Counted from the stretch's first letter, positions 21,301 through 31,589 are shown. The stretch: DNA of 64,000 nucleotides from Acanthosepion pharaonis (GCA_903632075.3 CAHIKZ030000388.1:189501-253500); one strand, 5' to 3'. The notes: generated by a model from the letters alone, not told the origin. Translations and numbers: made by a program.

Positions 21301-21447
21301 GCATAGAGGCCCTATAGATTATTACTCTGTATCACTAGAAAACATTACATATTAACCCTAAAAATGTTACACTTTATACAGTATCTGAAGAGAGTATTAT
21401 ATAATAACCCTATTGATTATTACTCTTCATGCAGTATTACTCTAGAG

Positions 21448-21643
21448 CAGAGGTTGTCTAACTTTTTTGACCATAACATTCACACTGTACTAACTAAATG
21501 AAATAAACAAGTATTGTATACATGTATACTTACTAAAATTTATCTCAGTGTCATTCACATATCAACCCCCTGATTAGTATCAATGTCCGGGAATTCCTCA
21601 CCAACCCCTGGGTGGTTGCTAGGACCCTGTTTAAATACCCCTG
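21448..21643. mobile_element. hAT MITE, 196 bp, with 8-bp target-site duplication
   Basis: Perfect 8-bp duplication CTCTAGAG at 21440-21447 and 21644-21651. Left end CAGAGGTTGTCTAACTTTTT, right end GTTTAAATACCCCTG (complement CAGGGGTATTTAAAC). An 8-bp duplication plus CAG...CTG ends is the hAT signature. No coding capacity. The target site is itself palindromic. Confidence 0.82.
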
Positions 21644-21659
21644 CTCTAGAGCATTAGTT

Positions 21660-22060
21660 AATTGCCATTTTGATTATTAAACTGTATGCAGTATCAGCAG
21701 GAAGCATTATTATTTTCTTTATATAATAAAATGGTCGTACAAAATACAATGTAATAAACATTTTTATTATGAAAATGTTCTTTATGTAATAATGATAAAG
21801 CATGAAAATTAGATTATTTAATGAAAGTTTAAAATTTTCTTGCTCTAAAAATAGATGCAAAACTTGTTGTGCTGATAAAATGGATAGCCTTGATGGAGAA
21901 AAATGAAAATATGCAATTGTAAAAATATGAATTAAAAAAATAATGCAAGAAATATAATTTTGCATTTTTTAATATTCTGTGAACCAGAATCTGATGGCAA
22001 AAATCAATAAATCTAAAAGACAATAAGGTAGCATATTGATTGCATTGATATTTCAAATTT
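21660..22060. other. No gene recognised
   Basis: Very AT-rich. Long frames on the minus strand (to 22143) are low-complexity and cross the (TA)n, so I do not call them. Confidence 0.5.
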
Positions 22061-22067
22061 ATTAGAG

Positions 22068-22123
<56 letters not shown>
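22068..22123. repeat. (TA)n microsatellite
   Basis: About 28 TA units. Confidence 0.95.
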
Positions 22124-22132
<9 letters not shown>

Positions 22133-22299
22133 TTATATGACATTTGCTAGTGATGGATTATTTTGCTTTTACAATTTTTGTTTAATAAGATAGGCCATTT
22201 TCAGAATTAATGTATTTTATTATTGTAGACAGAAAGAAAAAACAATTACAAAGTAATCTTTTGGCCTAACACTCTCATTGGAAATATCTTTCAAGGATA

Positions 22300-22323
22300 T
22301 ACATATATATATATATATATATA
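22300..22323. repeat. (TA)n microsatellite
   Basis: TA run. Confidence 0.9.
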
Positions 22324-22584
22324 AATAGTGAGAAATTCTGACAGGTACACAAAACGTTAAAAAAAAAAAAACAAAGAATGAAATTTAGATGTTATCAATA
22401 GAAATTACTTTTTCTCAAGGACAGAATTTAAAATATATTCTTGTTTTACAGTTAGATGTTTTTCCTGACTGCAGAAGTATTTATGCTCAGACTTTAACAG
22501 TCACTTTGTAAAACTAATCAGCCTTTATATATATATATATGAAACTCCAAGCATCATTGAGCAGTGAGGAATAAATGTATTTCT

Positions 22585-23280
22585 AAAGAATTAATGGATT
22601 TATTTTTAATCTGATATTTTTATTATTATAGTGGATACTCATATTTGAAATAAATGCCTGATTTTTATTTTAAATTATCTTAAAAGCCACACTCCATGCA
22701 GACTTTTAAATTAGCTTCTGCAGAGGCTAATTGGGTCTCTCACCCAAAATTAAAGGAACCTCTGTTCCAGTTTAGAAAATAGAAATGATAATTTTGAAGA
22801 AATAATTTTGAATTACCTCAATTCGCTCCATGGAACTTCAAAACCTCAACATAACTTTGGGCTGTAAGTCCAATTCCATCTGAAAGTCTGATTTGGGCTG
22901 AAATTCCAAATCAGGCCAAAAATTGAATTCTTCAAATCACAAACTCTGCATGTCAAGAAACCTCTCACTTTGATCCCGTGGCATTTTGAAGAAATAAAAT
23001 TAATTTCTTCAATTCACAAAGTTTCAGTTTGACTCAACTTCACTGAGTTGAAACTGATTCCATCAAATGTTTGAAATTGGTTCCATCAAATATATCTTTT
23101 TATTTTAAACAGTGTGTATCACGTCCAGTGGCTTGCCCATTTGATCCATGCTAGAGAGCACATTTTTTTTATTAAGATATTCTCAAATGAACACTCTCAT
23201 GGATGTAATGCACATTTAAAAAAAAAAAAAATTGGGACGTCTATTTCAAATATGAGTATCCATGATAATAATAATTGAAG
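22585..23280. mobile_element. Non-autonomous DNA transposon with about 35-bp inverted ends
   Basis: Left end about 22624-22662 (GTGGATACTCATATTTGAAA) matches in reverse complement the right end at about 23235-23275 (TTTCAAATATGAGTATCCAT). Another left end with its outer flank (AAAGAATTAATGGATTTATT) recurs at 59124-59210. The interior has no frame but many short inverted words (AAATTGG..CCAATTTC-like). Confidence 0.65.
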
Positions 23281-23399
23281 TAATAAAATGGAACAAATAT
23301 ATAATGCTTCGTACCCCGTTATTTTTCATTGAGCCCTCTTTTGTTATTAAAATCAGCACTCACTGTGGACTATTCCATATTTTCATATAGCAATTTAGT

Positions 23400-23522
23400 A
23401 AGCATAGCTTACATGTCACACAAGGCTGAAAGCATGGGGAACCCAGTGAGGATCAAACTCACTACTCAGTCATAAGTGATCTAGCAGGACAAGTTTAGTA
23501 ACCATTAATCCATGCTGAAATG
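23400..23522 (-). mobile_element. tRNA-derived SINE (S5)
   Basis: Minus strand: box A TGGATTAATGGTTACTAAAC and box B GAGTTTGATCCTCACTGGG, then a GCTTTCAGCCTTGTGTGACA tail. Same layout as 34390-34527, 40842-40968 and 57763-57868. Confidence 0.75.
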
Positions 23523-23523
23523 C

Positions 23524-23930
23524 CCTCGGGTTTCGATCCTAGCTAGAGGCAACCGGATGTCTAGCCACACTGATGAGCTGTGAAACAGCGAAACAGTCTG
23601 TCTGTGGATGACGTTATATTGGCTCCTGAAATATCAATTTCAGTTGAACTCTCTGGGGACAAGGTGTGGGTTGGTAAACAGTGACTATTATAGCTATATA
23701 GCAAGACTCTTCGCAGATGCGAATTGAGTCACTGTCGGTCACTGGGCATGTTTCTAAAAATAAATACGCTAAAAAATTCACTTTCATCCCTACCGTGCGC
23801 CGACGGCTTAATGGTTAGAATCTCCGACTGACACCAATTCAGTTGGGTTTCGATCCTAGCTAGAGGCAACCGGATGTCTAGCCACACTGATGAGCTGTGA
23901 AACAGCGAAACAGTCTGTCTGTGGATGACG

Positions 23931-23936
<6 letters not shown>
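23524..23936 (+). mobile_element. tRNA-derived SINE (S4), partial tandem pair
   Basis: The second copy has a tRNA-like head: GACGGCTTAATGGTTAGAAT (box A) and GGGTTTCGATCCTAGCTAG (box B), then AGGCAACCGGATGTCTAGCC and GATGAGCTGTGAAACAGCGA up to GATGACGTTATAT. A stretch of about 90 bp beginning at box B is identical at 23530-23634 and 23850-23935. The first copy lacks the head and continues into about 150 bp of further sequence before the second begins, giving a tandem spacing of about 320 bp. The second ends directly in (TA)n. Confidence 0.85.

Positions 23937-23960
<24 letters not shown>
23932..23960. repeat. (TA)n at SINE S4 3' end
   Basis: TA run starting exactly at the SINE end. Confidence 0.92.
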
Positions 23961-23963
<3 letters not shown>

Positions 23964-24197
23964 GGGAACAGTGGGTTCTTTAACCTTGGTTGGAAGCCAG
24001 TCTAGGAGAAGGAAAACTCTGAATTCTAAAACTGAGAAGGTTTGTTTGGAGACCTTGTTCCCCACTTCTTGATATTTGGTTCTTCCAAAAAGTGTGGATG
24101 TTTCAGCACCAACCATCACCATTAAAATCAAATCAAATGTGTGAGTAGATTGGCTGTTCAGTTCTAAGAACTGAACTGTTGGATCCTCATATGTTGA

Positions 24198-24228
<31 letters not shown>

Positions 24229-24330
24229 CGTGTTTGTATATGTGTATATTTTTGTATATTAACCCACACTGCAACATAAAAAAAGTAAACAAACCAATAT
24301 ATATACCAGTATATATATACACACACAATT
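24198..24330. repeat. (TA)n, (TG)n and related simple sequence
   Basis: TA run at 24198-24217, then TGTGTGTGTGCGTGTTTG and interrupted TA/CA. Confidence 0.85.
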
Positions 24331-24508
24331 ATTTATTCGAAAATTATAACATGTTATAAAATCACTACAAAAATAGCCATTTTCAAAGAGCTTTATTCTA
24401 CATTCAACACCATCAATTGATAAGACACCAGAAGTGTTGAAACAAAATGGTTATTTTTGTAGTGATTTTATATCATATTTATGTTATAATTTTCAAATAA
24501 ATAATTAT
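24328..24508. mobile_element. Foldback MITE F1 (about 180 bp palindrome)
   Basis: Left arm 24328-24385 (AATTATTTATTCGAAAATTA, AAATCACTACAAAAATAGCC) and right arm 24444-24508 (GGTTATTTTTGTAGTGATTT, AATTTTCAAATAAATAATT) are inverted copies. The centre reads CAACACCATCAATTGATAAG, CACCAGAAGTGTTGAAACA. A second copy of the right half is at 50970-51078. Confidence 0.8.
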
Positions 24509-24599
24509 ATTTTCTCTACTCTGTATGGAGGACTCTTTTAAGAATAGTATTTGTTGGTTATTGGAATTTATTCCATATACATCAATCCTATACTTGGAG

Positions 24600-24624
24600 A
24601 TATATATATATATATATATATATA
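24600..24624. repeat. (TA)n microsatellite
   Basis: TA run followed by CGCACACACACG. Confidence 0.9.
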
Positions 24625-24871
24625 CGCACACACACGTATATTTGGGCAGCAAACTTTCTTTAAAACATCTTTCATTAAATTAAAGAGTCAAAACATGAGG
24701 AAAAACTAACAGCAGCAAAAACAAAACTCCTTTGAAAATGACTGAAGTGTCTGAAAGTGCTTGGGACAATGAAAATTATAGAAAATATTTGTACTCCTTT
24801 ACTCCTACTGAACAGAAAATGTAAGGAAACTGGAAAAACTAAATAAAATGAATAAAATCTTTGTTATATGT

Positions 24872-24877
<6 letters not shown>

Positions 24878-24924
<47 letters not shown>

Positions 24925-25170
24925 AACAACTGGCAAGGTAATAGGGTTACATTTTTTATTTAATTTTTCTTAGTGTTCTGCAATTTTTGGGGGGACATAA
25001 AGTATGTAGAAATTGTCTGAGTATCTGAGTGTTCTTGGCTATTTTTTTAACCATTATCAAGGATGATTTTATTTTTTGTCTTTTAAGTGAAAGTAAAATT
25101 AAATAAAAAACTTAACCTCAGTACCTTGTCAATTGTATTTAACTCATATAAAAGGACTGCTGACCAAATG

Positions 25171-25221
<51 letters not shown>

Positions 25222-25226
25222 ATACA
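24878..25226. repeat. Two (TA)n tracts around an AT-rich segment
   Basis: TA runs at 24878-24921 and 25173-25226. The sequence between them has facing inverted words (ACTGGCAAGGTAATAGGGTT and GTACCTTGTCAATTGTATTT, loosely paired), suggesting an old foldback element. Confidence 0.7.
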
Positions 25227-25810
25227 CCACATGTAACTGAAAATTGTCCATCTCACAAAATGTTTAATACCTAAAAAACCCAGTAAACTAATTGAGTTCT
25301 TTTTTCCAGGTTTTCAAATAAGACGTTTAATCATCTTGACATTATTTGTCGTAAGAATCACTGAAAAACCCATTGAGTTATTCAGCTAGAAAGAGAACAC
25401 ATTAAAATAGTTTTGTGTCAGCCCCACTGTCTTCCTAAATGAGCAATGGTGAGAGGAAAAAGATCACGTGGGCCTTCAGTAATGGTACCAACATTCATAC
25501 TCTGGCCTCCATCTTCAAATCCATTCAAGAAACATCAAGAGAATGTTGAATAAGTTTTTAAAAAAAGGGAACAGTAGAGAAGAAAACTGGATCAGGAGGT
25601 CACAACAGGAACAGAGATCATCATTTCAACTTAGAGATAAAGAGATCAATTAGAAAAGATCCAACTCAATCTATAAGACGTTTGACATGTGAAAGAGGAG
25701 TTTCAGCTATGACAGTTCAATCAGCAGTGAAAAAAAACTTGAAACTGAAATCGCAGCTTGAGGTTAGAAAGCAAGGATCATCTTGAATAAATTGAAAAAT
25801 GATCCTGGAA
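25227..25810. other. No gene recognised
   Basis: No clear family; purine-rich frames without motifs. Confidence 0.4.
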
Positions 25811-25838
25811 TAATATATATATATATATATATATATAT
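25811..25838. repeat. (TA)n microsatellite
   Basis: TA run. Confidence 0.9.
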
Positions 25839-26110
25839 TTGAACTTTATATGAATCCTTCATGAGATTCCAATCCTTAGAAATAATTAATTAATGATGAA
25901 CAAGTCATTTTCATTTATGATCATTTATGATCAATTTCATCATGATAATTCTGTTAAGCTTAGAGAGTAATTATACATTCTTATTGCTCAAAGTAGAGTC
26001 CAATAGTTTTATAAAAACCTTGGAAAAATCCAGTAAGATATCTTTAATCATTTCTAAGTTATAGTGGTTCAAAGCTTAATCTAAAAAAATGTACAATTTT
26101 GCTTTTACAC

Positions 26111-26142
<32 letters not shown>

Positions 26143-26146
<4 letters not shown>

Positions 26147-26485
26147 ATGGTCCGGTTCCTTGTACCATGGTGATAATCCTAGGTAGAACCAATAAAGAAG
26201 AACTCGAACATGTATATGGAATAACACACATATATTACAAACAGGAATATATACAGAGAAGTAGAAAGTGTTAATACGAACAATCAGGTTTAGTAGTAAT
26301 TGTCTGAACGCGACTCTGTTTCGGACTGCCTCTGACTCGACTGACTGACTTGCTCGCTCTCTTTGACTGACAGACTCCTGACGGAGTTCACTCCAGACTG
26401 AACTCCCTGCTTCCTCTTGAGGCACAGTATTATTTATTACGTATGGAATAGTTCATTATGTTATTATGGGTAAGGTCCCATAACA
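26143..26485. mobile_element. Solo-LTR-like element (343 bp)
   Basis: Starts TGTTATGGTCCGGTTCC and ends GGTCCCATAACA, a TG...CA element with a short inverted end (TGTTATGG/CCCATAACA). It lies inside a (TA)n tract, so a target duplication (ATATA / GTATA) cannot be judged. An AATAAAG word and a GC-rich zone with CTGACTGACTGACTT-like repeats lie inside. No coding region. A MITE with 8-bp ends is the alternative. Confidence 0.55.
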
Positions 26486-26494
26486 GTATATATA

Positions 26495-26750
26495 TATATA
26501 TTATAAATTAATTGATTTAAAATATGGTTTTTTTTTCGCTACACAGTTCCAACCATGTTTCAAAAATAGAAGCTAAAAAACCCCGAATTTAATTTTGCAA
26601 TTAAATTAAAAGCATTAGTTCCATTTCATCTTCAAGCGAATTAATTTATAATATTAATGCTCTGTAAATTTACATTGAGCACTATTTTGTAAAAATAAAA
26701 ATATCTATAAGAACACCGGATTTTATATCTTACTGTTCTTTCTTTTTATT
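26495..26750. mobile_element. Foldback element F2, shortened copy
   Basis: ATTATAAATTAATTGATTTA, CACAGTTCCAACCATGTTTC, AGTTCCATTTCATCTTCAAG, then GAATTAATTTATAATATTAA and CTGTAAATTTACATTGAGCA. The full copy is at 51086-51430. Here most of the right inverted arm is missing. Confidence 0.8.
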
Positions 26751-26756
26751 TATATA

Positions 26757-26820
<64 letters not shown>
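26750..26820. repeat. (TA)n and (GA)n tract
   Basis: Two TA runs followed by GAGAGAGAGAGAGAGA. Confidence 0.93.
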
Positions 26821-26822
<2 letters not shown>

Positions 26823-27265
26823 CATATACATGTGTATGTGGGAGAATATAGTATATAGATTTCTATATATCAGAACACTATTCGATAACTGATAAACAAA
26901 AATGAACAAATTTTATGAAACATGTTTCGCTCTCTAAAAGGACTTCATCAGACTAAAGTAATGATGGAATTATATATGTATTGGGTGGGGACTAATATGA
27001 ATACAACTTTCGTTATAATTATGTACCAAGGCAAGGCTAGATTTATAGAATTGTCTGATGCATAAATTTATATATGCCTTATTTTTGGCACACTGGCAAT
27101 TATATGGGTCATACAGAGTAAGACTTTCATATTTCCATTTATCTGTTTGCTTTGTTTTGATAGTTTTTTCTCCTGCATTTCTGACCTATGGATCTTTTTG
27201 CCAGATTCTTGCTTTCATGTGAACTCAAACCAGCAAAAATTTAAATGCAATATCAATCATCATCA
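26821..27265. other. No gene; transposon-like words
   Basis: Includes GAAACATGTTTCGCTCTCTA and AAGGACTTCATCAGACTAAA near 26918-26955, a word pair also seen in other (TA)n-flanked repeats here (for example 36210-36235), but no ends were defined. Confidence 0.4.
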
Positions 27266-27269
27266 TCTG

Positions 27270-27727
27270 CCTCCTTCAATCCTGGTGGCTTTATCACCTT
27301 CCTTGGGATGAAAGGATTAAAAAAAAATCTTCTCTCTCCTTGAATCCTGTTCTCTTTATTGTCCTCGTTCTCCAGTAATGTGTTCTTGGTTTCCCTCACA
27401 CTCAGTAAACCTTTGCATCTTAGTGGCTTTACTGCCTTCCTTGGGGGTGAAAGGATTAAAAAAAAATCTTTTGTCTTCTAGAATCCTGTTTACTTGATTG
27501 CCCTTTCTTCTTAGTAACATTTTCTCAATTTCCTTCACTCTCGGTAACCCCTTACATCTTGGAGGCTTTATCACCTTCCTTGGGGAGAATTGATTAAAAA
27601 AAATCTTCTGTCTCCTAAAATCCTGTTCATTCAAGTGTCCTTTCTCCTCAGTAATGGTTTCTTAGTTTTCTCTTACTCTCAGTAGCCCCTAGTGTCTTTA
27701 TCACCTTGCTTGAGGTTTAAAAACAAA
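27270..27727 (+). repeat. About 138-bp tandem array from a LINE family D 3' tail (3.3 copies)
   Basis: Each unit has CATCTTxGxGGCTTTAxxxC, CTTCCTTGGGGxTGAAAGGA and TTAAAAAAAA, the family D 3' tail read in the sense direction, plus a segment matching its upstream UTR. Landmarks at 27287, 27425, 27564 and 27694 give spacings of 138, 139 and 130 bp. The minus strand is open for 92 codons across two units, but this is antisense to a LINE UTR. It ends 145 bp short of the PKC exon. Confidence 0.85.
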
Positions 27728-27827
27728 AGATGTGTTACAAGTGTGTCTGAGTGCCAATATAAGGTCAGGGCTCAAAGAGTAAAGTTTGTGCAAAATCCAA
27801 GGAGAAAAAAAAACAAAAAAACTTATG

Positions 27828-27850
27828 AACAAAAAAAAAAAAAAAAAAAA
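27828..27850. repeat. Poly-A run
   Basis: About 23 A directly before the PKC exon's 3' flank (minus-strand intron start). Confidence 0.9.
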
Positions 27851-27871
27851 CTAGAACAGATTATAACTTAC

Positions 27872-28028
27872 AAATTAAAAGTATCCTCCCAAACTGGATT
27901 CAAGGTTGACTTTTCAGTCTTGGTTTTTTTTTTGGTTTTGTTAGATTCATCTGGAATAAGTTTTACTTTCACGTACGGATCGGCCAGTCCATTTGGATCC
28001 ATTGGGACCAAATTCTTTGCTTCTTGAA
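27872..28028 (-). CDS. PRKC: Protein kinase C (conventional type) C2-domain exon
   Basis: Internal coding exon of a conventional (Ca2+- and diacylglycerol-dependent) protein kinase C, a cytosolic Ser/Thr kinase recruited to membranes by its C2 domain. Read on the minus strand, a pyrimidine-rich tract ending TTTGTTTCAG precedes the exon and GTAAGTT follows it. The 157 bp consist of 2 bases, 51 codons and 2 bases, giving QEAKNLVPMDPNG, LADPYVKVKLIPD, then a lysine-rich stretch KTKKKTKTEKS and TLNPVWEDTFN. These are C2 strands beta2 to beta4: the first Ca2+-binding loop with its two Asp (MD and AD), and the basic beta3-beta4 patch known to bind PIP2 in classical PKCs. From memory the mammalian PRKCA/PRKCB exon here is also 157 bp with the same phase. 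No stop or frameshift is seen. The preceding C1B exon and the following exon with the third Ca2+ loop were not found, so introns exceed 27 kb downstream and 35 kb upstream unless I missed a short exon. Paralogue (alpha/beta-like) is not assignable from one exon. Confidence 0.93.
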
Positions 28029-28119
28029 CTGAAACAAACAAAGAAGAATAAAGCCATCAACAATTATGCTAAGAATTTGTGTTTATAATTCAGTATTACA
28101 GAAAAATGCTGAATATGTG

Positions 28120-28400
28120 AGCAACGACGACCCTTTGGAGAAACTGGAAACGAAAAGGATACGGATACATAGCATCAAAACGAGGTCATTGAAATTTCTA
28201 GGTCTCATAAATTAGGAAAGAGGGCTTGGAAAATTTAACACAATGTAAGAAGGACAGAGGAAAGCAGTGCATAACGAGCTTGTGTAAATCGTTGGCAGAA
28301 CAGGAATTAGGAGAGATGGTAAAAAAGACAAACTTTATTAAGAGGTATGAAGGAGTGGAAATTATGGTGTTCTATAATTGCCCATATGACCCGAGTTTCT
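28120..28400 (+). mobile_element. LINE family A 3' fragment
   Basis: TKRIRIHSIKTRSLKFLGLI, then frame-shifted ERGLGKFN, RQRKAVHNELV and the terminal GNYGVL remnant. Lies about 100 bp upstream (minus-strand sense) of the PKC exon acceptor. Confidence 0.7.
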
Positions 28401-28485
28401 GGCTACTTTTCTGTGACAAAAGTGGCCCCTCACATTTTTTAATTGCATAGGCCTGAAATATAGATCTTCCAGTTACTTTATTAAT

Positions 28486-29218
28486 ACACTAGTAGCATGG
28501 CCCGGCGTTGCCCATGCTTGATTCAAAAATCGTACAACTCATACAGCAATCACTATCACTTGATTTAAAAGATTTTTGCCCTTCCTTGCCTTTAAAGGAG
28601 TGCCCTTTGCCTTACTTCTTGCCTATCTCACACTGCAAATTTTTTCTAAGCTCTATACTAAACATTAAATCTGTTACGAAAAAAGAACTAAACAAAACGA
28701 TCAACTTTAAAAAAAGGACTCATAACTGGAAAAACTGAATGAAAAAAGAATGTTAATAAATACTTTTTCACACCCAACCCAGTTCTGCAGAATCAGAATC
28801 AACGTTGAGTTTAAGCAAGCGAATGAGTCAATTGGAGTAAAGTGCCATGCAGATTTAAATTTTTTCCACTTGTGACAAATGCAGCTATCAAATTTTTTTG
28901 CATGGTAGCATGCTAGTTAACATTCATGTTAGTCAGCTGTTGGCTCTCATGCTGGCCAATAGAATCTTCCTGCCTATTCATGGCAGTAGAAAATGGCTGT
29001 AAACTACATGAAAACTGCCATAGAAGCATGAAAAAATTGATTATTTCCACTATCGATGGGCGTTGGGAAATGCAAAATCGGTCTTGGCCTTCCTGCTAAC
29101 TTGGGGCATGTGCATGTAAATTTTGGTGCAAATCTGTTGAAAATCACGGCCATGCATTCAACACACACACACACACACACACATTCACACACATCCTGCC
29201 TTTTATAGATAGAGATAA
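28486..29218. mobile_element. Dispersed repeat with simple-sequence right end
   Basis: Left edge ACTAGTAGCATGGCCCGGCG and TTGCCCATGC; right edge GAAAATCACGGCCATGCATT followed by (AC)n and TTTTATAGATAGAGATAATA. A GC-rich start with an AC-plus-AGATAGA end is a layout seen in animal mobile elements (type uncertain). No intact frame. Confidence 0.45.
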
Positions 29219-29579
29219 TAATTCTGAGGTAATCATTCTATTGCTTAATAAGAACAGAAAACAGATAATCCACTTTATATTCACTATAGCCTTGTTTTAA
29301 TACTAATTTACTAACTTTTTATGACATATTTTGCTATAAGAAAGTTTACACATCGTAATTCTAGGAGAATCATTGACGCATTATTTTAGGTTGTCATGCA
29401 CATTTTAATGGGTTTTATCTAAATTTGACGCTGTATCATAGGTTGTTTATTTGGAATTATTGCCATGTATTTTCCAAAATCAGTTATTATATTTGACGAC
29501 ATATAAGTTCTAAATAAGAAAAATTTACTAATGTTTACCTAAACAACATAGATGTGAAGTATTTGTATCTCAACTCCAA

Positions 29580-29910
29580 AATATTCTAATATTAAATATA
29601 AATTCTGAAGTCTTGTGTGTGAAGTTGAGGTATCTATCAGGCTGATATTTATCCAGATGCCATAGATTATATGTACTTGTACCAATTGCTACATAATATT
29701 GTAATATTAAATACAAAAAGGGAAGTCTTATATGTGAAGTGTAGTTATCTGGTAGGCCAGTGTTTATCCAGATGTCACAGACTACAAATACTTGTACCTC
29801 ACCTAACATCATAATACTATAATGTTAAATATAAAAGGGAAGGTCTTTTATGTGAAGTAGAGGTTTTCTGGTAGGCCAATGTTTACCGAGATGCCATAGA
29901 CTACTGCAAG
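29580..29910. repeat. About 116-bp tandem repeat x 3
   Basis: ATTAAATAxAAA, GGGAAGTCTT, GTGAAGT, TATCTGGTAGGCCAGTGTTT and ATCCAGATGxCAxAGACTAC recur at about 29591, 29706 and 29824. Intronic and diverged, with no match to the LINE families here. Confidence 0.85.
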
Positions 29911-30415
29911 AATTAATATAAATAGTAAGTCTTATTCAATCATCCCCCTGTTTGTTGATGTACATCCTTAATATTTTGGTTCATTCCACTTATACAGTTT
30001 CCTTCTTGTTATATGTTTTACAATTGCGAAGTGATACAATCATGCTAATAAAAAAAAAAAGTTTTAATGCCAAAAATTACCTTTTGTAATAATTCAAAAT
30101 TCTTTAGAATTCTAAGGATATATTTCAAACCAACCGTTTTAATTGCTTCAGTAATATCTGCCAAAGGTCGGGTATTGGTTGGCTCTGCTCACATTTGTGT
30201 ATTAATGCAGTTGAATAGACTCACCAAATAATAGCATCCATACTGGGAGATTATCCCTTAAAGCCACATTCAAGAAGTCTTCAGCTTGGGAAATAGAATG
30301 ATGTTAAAATGCATGATTTGCTGTTTATTAGCATGTGAAAAACTAAATCTAACAAAATTGGATTAAGGTGAGTTGGGGTCAGAAAATGATGCGGTTGTAG
30401 TATTGGAATAAAAAT
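29911..30415. other. No gene recognised
   Basis: AT-rich, nothing recognised. Confidence 0.45.
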
Positions 30416-30419
30416 AATG

Positions 30420-30760
30420 TAATCTTTTTAAATTATTTCACTTCAAGCAAAACAATAAAGCGATCAAGACGCAAAGAGTGGCTGGTATTAGAGAATATTA
30501 GAAAAAAAAACAATGGTAAAGAGAGATAATAATCAAAGAACAGGAATTAAGAAGACAGAAGATAGTGACTGAGATTACATTTAAATTCTCAAAATTGGAA
30601 AGCAAGAAACTGGGAGAGAGTTCCACAAGTGAGAAGTGCGACAGAAGAAACTATTAGCATAGAATTTCAACTGTAAAATGATGAGACCTTGCTGCCAATC
30701 TAGTACTGCAGTTAAATTCATAAAATCTAGGTATCATAGAGGGAGAGCGATATTTATTTT
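30420..30760 (-). mobile_element. LINE family D 3' tail and end of coding region
   Basis: Reverse-complement tail (AATTATTTCACTTCAAGCAA), then GAGTTCCACAAGTGAGAAGT (LWNSL region). Interrupted at about 30760; further D sequence lies at 31020-31575. Confidence 0.75.
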
Positions 30761-30903
30761 GATAATACAAAAATGTGGCACAAGGCCAAAAGTGAAGATA
30801 GAGTGAAGACAAACTTTCCTCTGTTTTATCTTAAACTTAACCAGCCATAATTACTAACCCAAACATATCACAGGATTCCTTACACAAAAATAATACATTC
30901 TTA
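30761..30903 (-). other. S5 SINE tail and unclassified sequence inside family D
   Basis: ATGTGGCACAAGGCCAAAAG at 30773-30792 is the shared SINE tail in reverse complement. The rest is unclassified. Confidence 0.4.
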
Positions 30904-30982
30904 CTTACCATTCTTACTACAGTCATCATAATGCCGCAAAGTCTCTAAGAAGTCGTAACTAGTTTTTGATATGTCCAATTGT
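30904..30982 (-). other. Weak exon-like stretch with a strong donor site
   Basis: On the minus strand a short open frame reads LDISKTSYDFLETLRHYDDC then SKN and runs into a good splice donor (AATG followed by GTAAGTAA). The amino acid composition looks protein-like and the stretch is not repeated elsewhere in the window. Against it, a TAA lies one codon upstream of the readable part and the only nearby AG acceptor (TTTTAAAAG) leaves that stop in frame. It does not match any PKC segment I know. It could be a decayed or alternative exon, or chance. Confidence 0.2.
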
Positions 30983-31019
30983 TAACTTTTAAAAATGAAA
31001 CCTAATGAATATTTACACT

Positions 31020-31575
31020 GATTACAAAAGAGAAAAGTTCATCAGAATAATTAGCTTGAAAGTATTTGTAGAAAAGGCACAGAGAAGCTATGTTAGTGTT
31101 GGAAAAGTGGCTGAAGCCAAGACCACTGGCACTGAACGGGAATAAAAATACCATGGAGAAAAGTGGCTGAAGCCAAGACCACTGGCACTGAACGGGAATA
31201 AAAATACCATGGAGAAAAGTGGCTGAAGCCAAGACCACTGGCATTGAACGGGAATAAAAATACCATGGAGGAAAGTTCATCAGAAAAATTACCATGAAAG
31301 TATTTATAGAAAAAGGTACAGGGAAGCTATGTTATGGCAGTGGAAAAGTGACTGAATCCAAGATGCCAGGTCAAGACCAATAACATTGCAGATATTTTTT
31401 TTTGCATTTTATCAAGAATCTTTAAATATATTGTAGGAGCATCAGACCATATATGGCTACAATATTCAAAGCATAGGGTCAATGGTAGACTTGTAGATAT
31501 GTAAGATAGATTCTGGTGAGAAAAATTGTCTAGCATGACACAGTGAATCAACTTTCCTAGCAGTAGACTTAGCAA
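31020..31575 (-). mobile_element. LINE family D, upstream part
   Basis: Minus strand: IASLCLFYKYFQANYSDELF, SHIWSDAPTIYLKILDKMQK, KISAMLLVLTWHLGFSHFST, and the start YISTSLPLTLCFEYC. Contains an internal 56-bp triplication (31105-31272). Confidence 0.75.
31105..31272. repeat. 56-bp tandem triplication inside LINE D
   Basis: CTGAAGCCAAGACCACTGGC and ACTGAACGGGAATAAAAATA plus CCATGGAGAAAAGTGG repeat at 31111, 31167 and 31223, with one base difference in copy 3. 56 is not a multiple of 3. The near-identity suggests it arose after the LINE inserted. Confidence 0.95.
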
Positions 31576-31589
31576 TTGACTCAGTATAA

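Noticed and set aside
27356..27634. 92-codon minus-strand frame with internal repeats next to the PKC exon
   Set aside because: It is antisense to a LINE D 3'-UTR array; repetition is from the DNA period and there are no splice sites.
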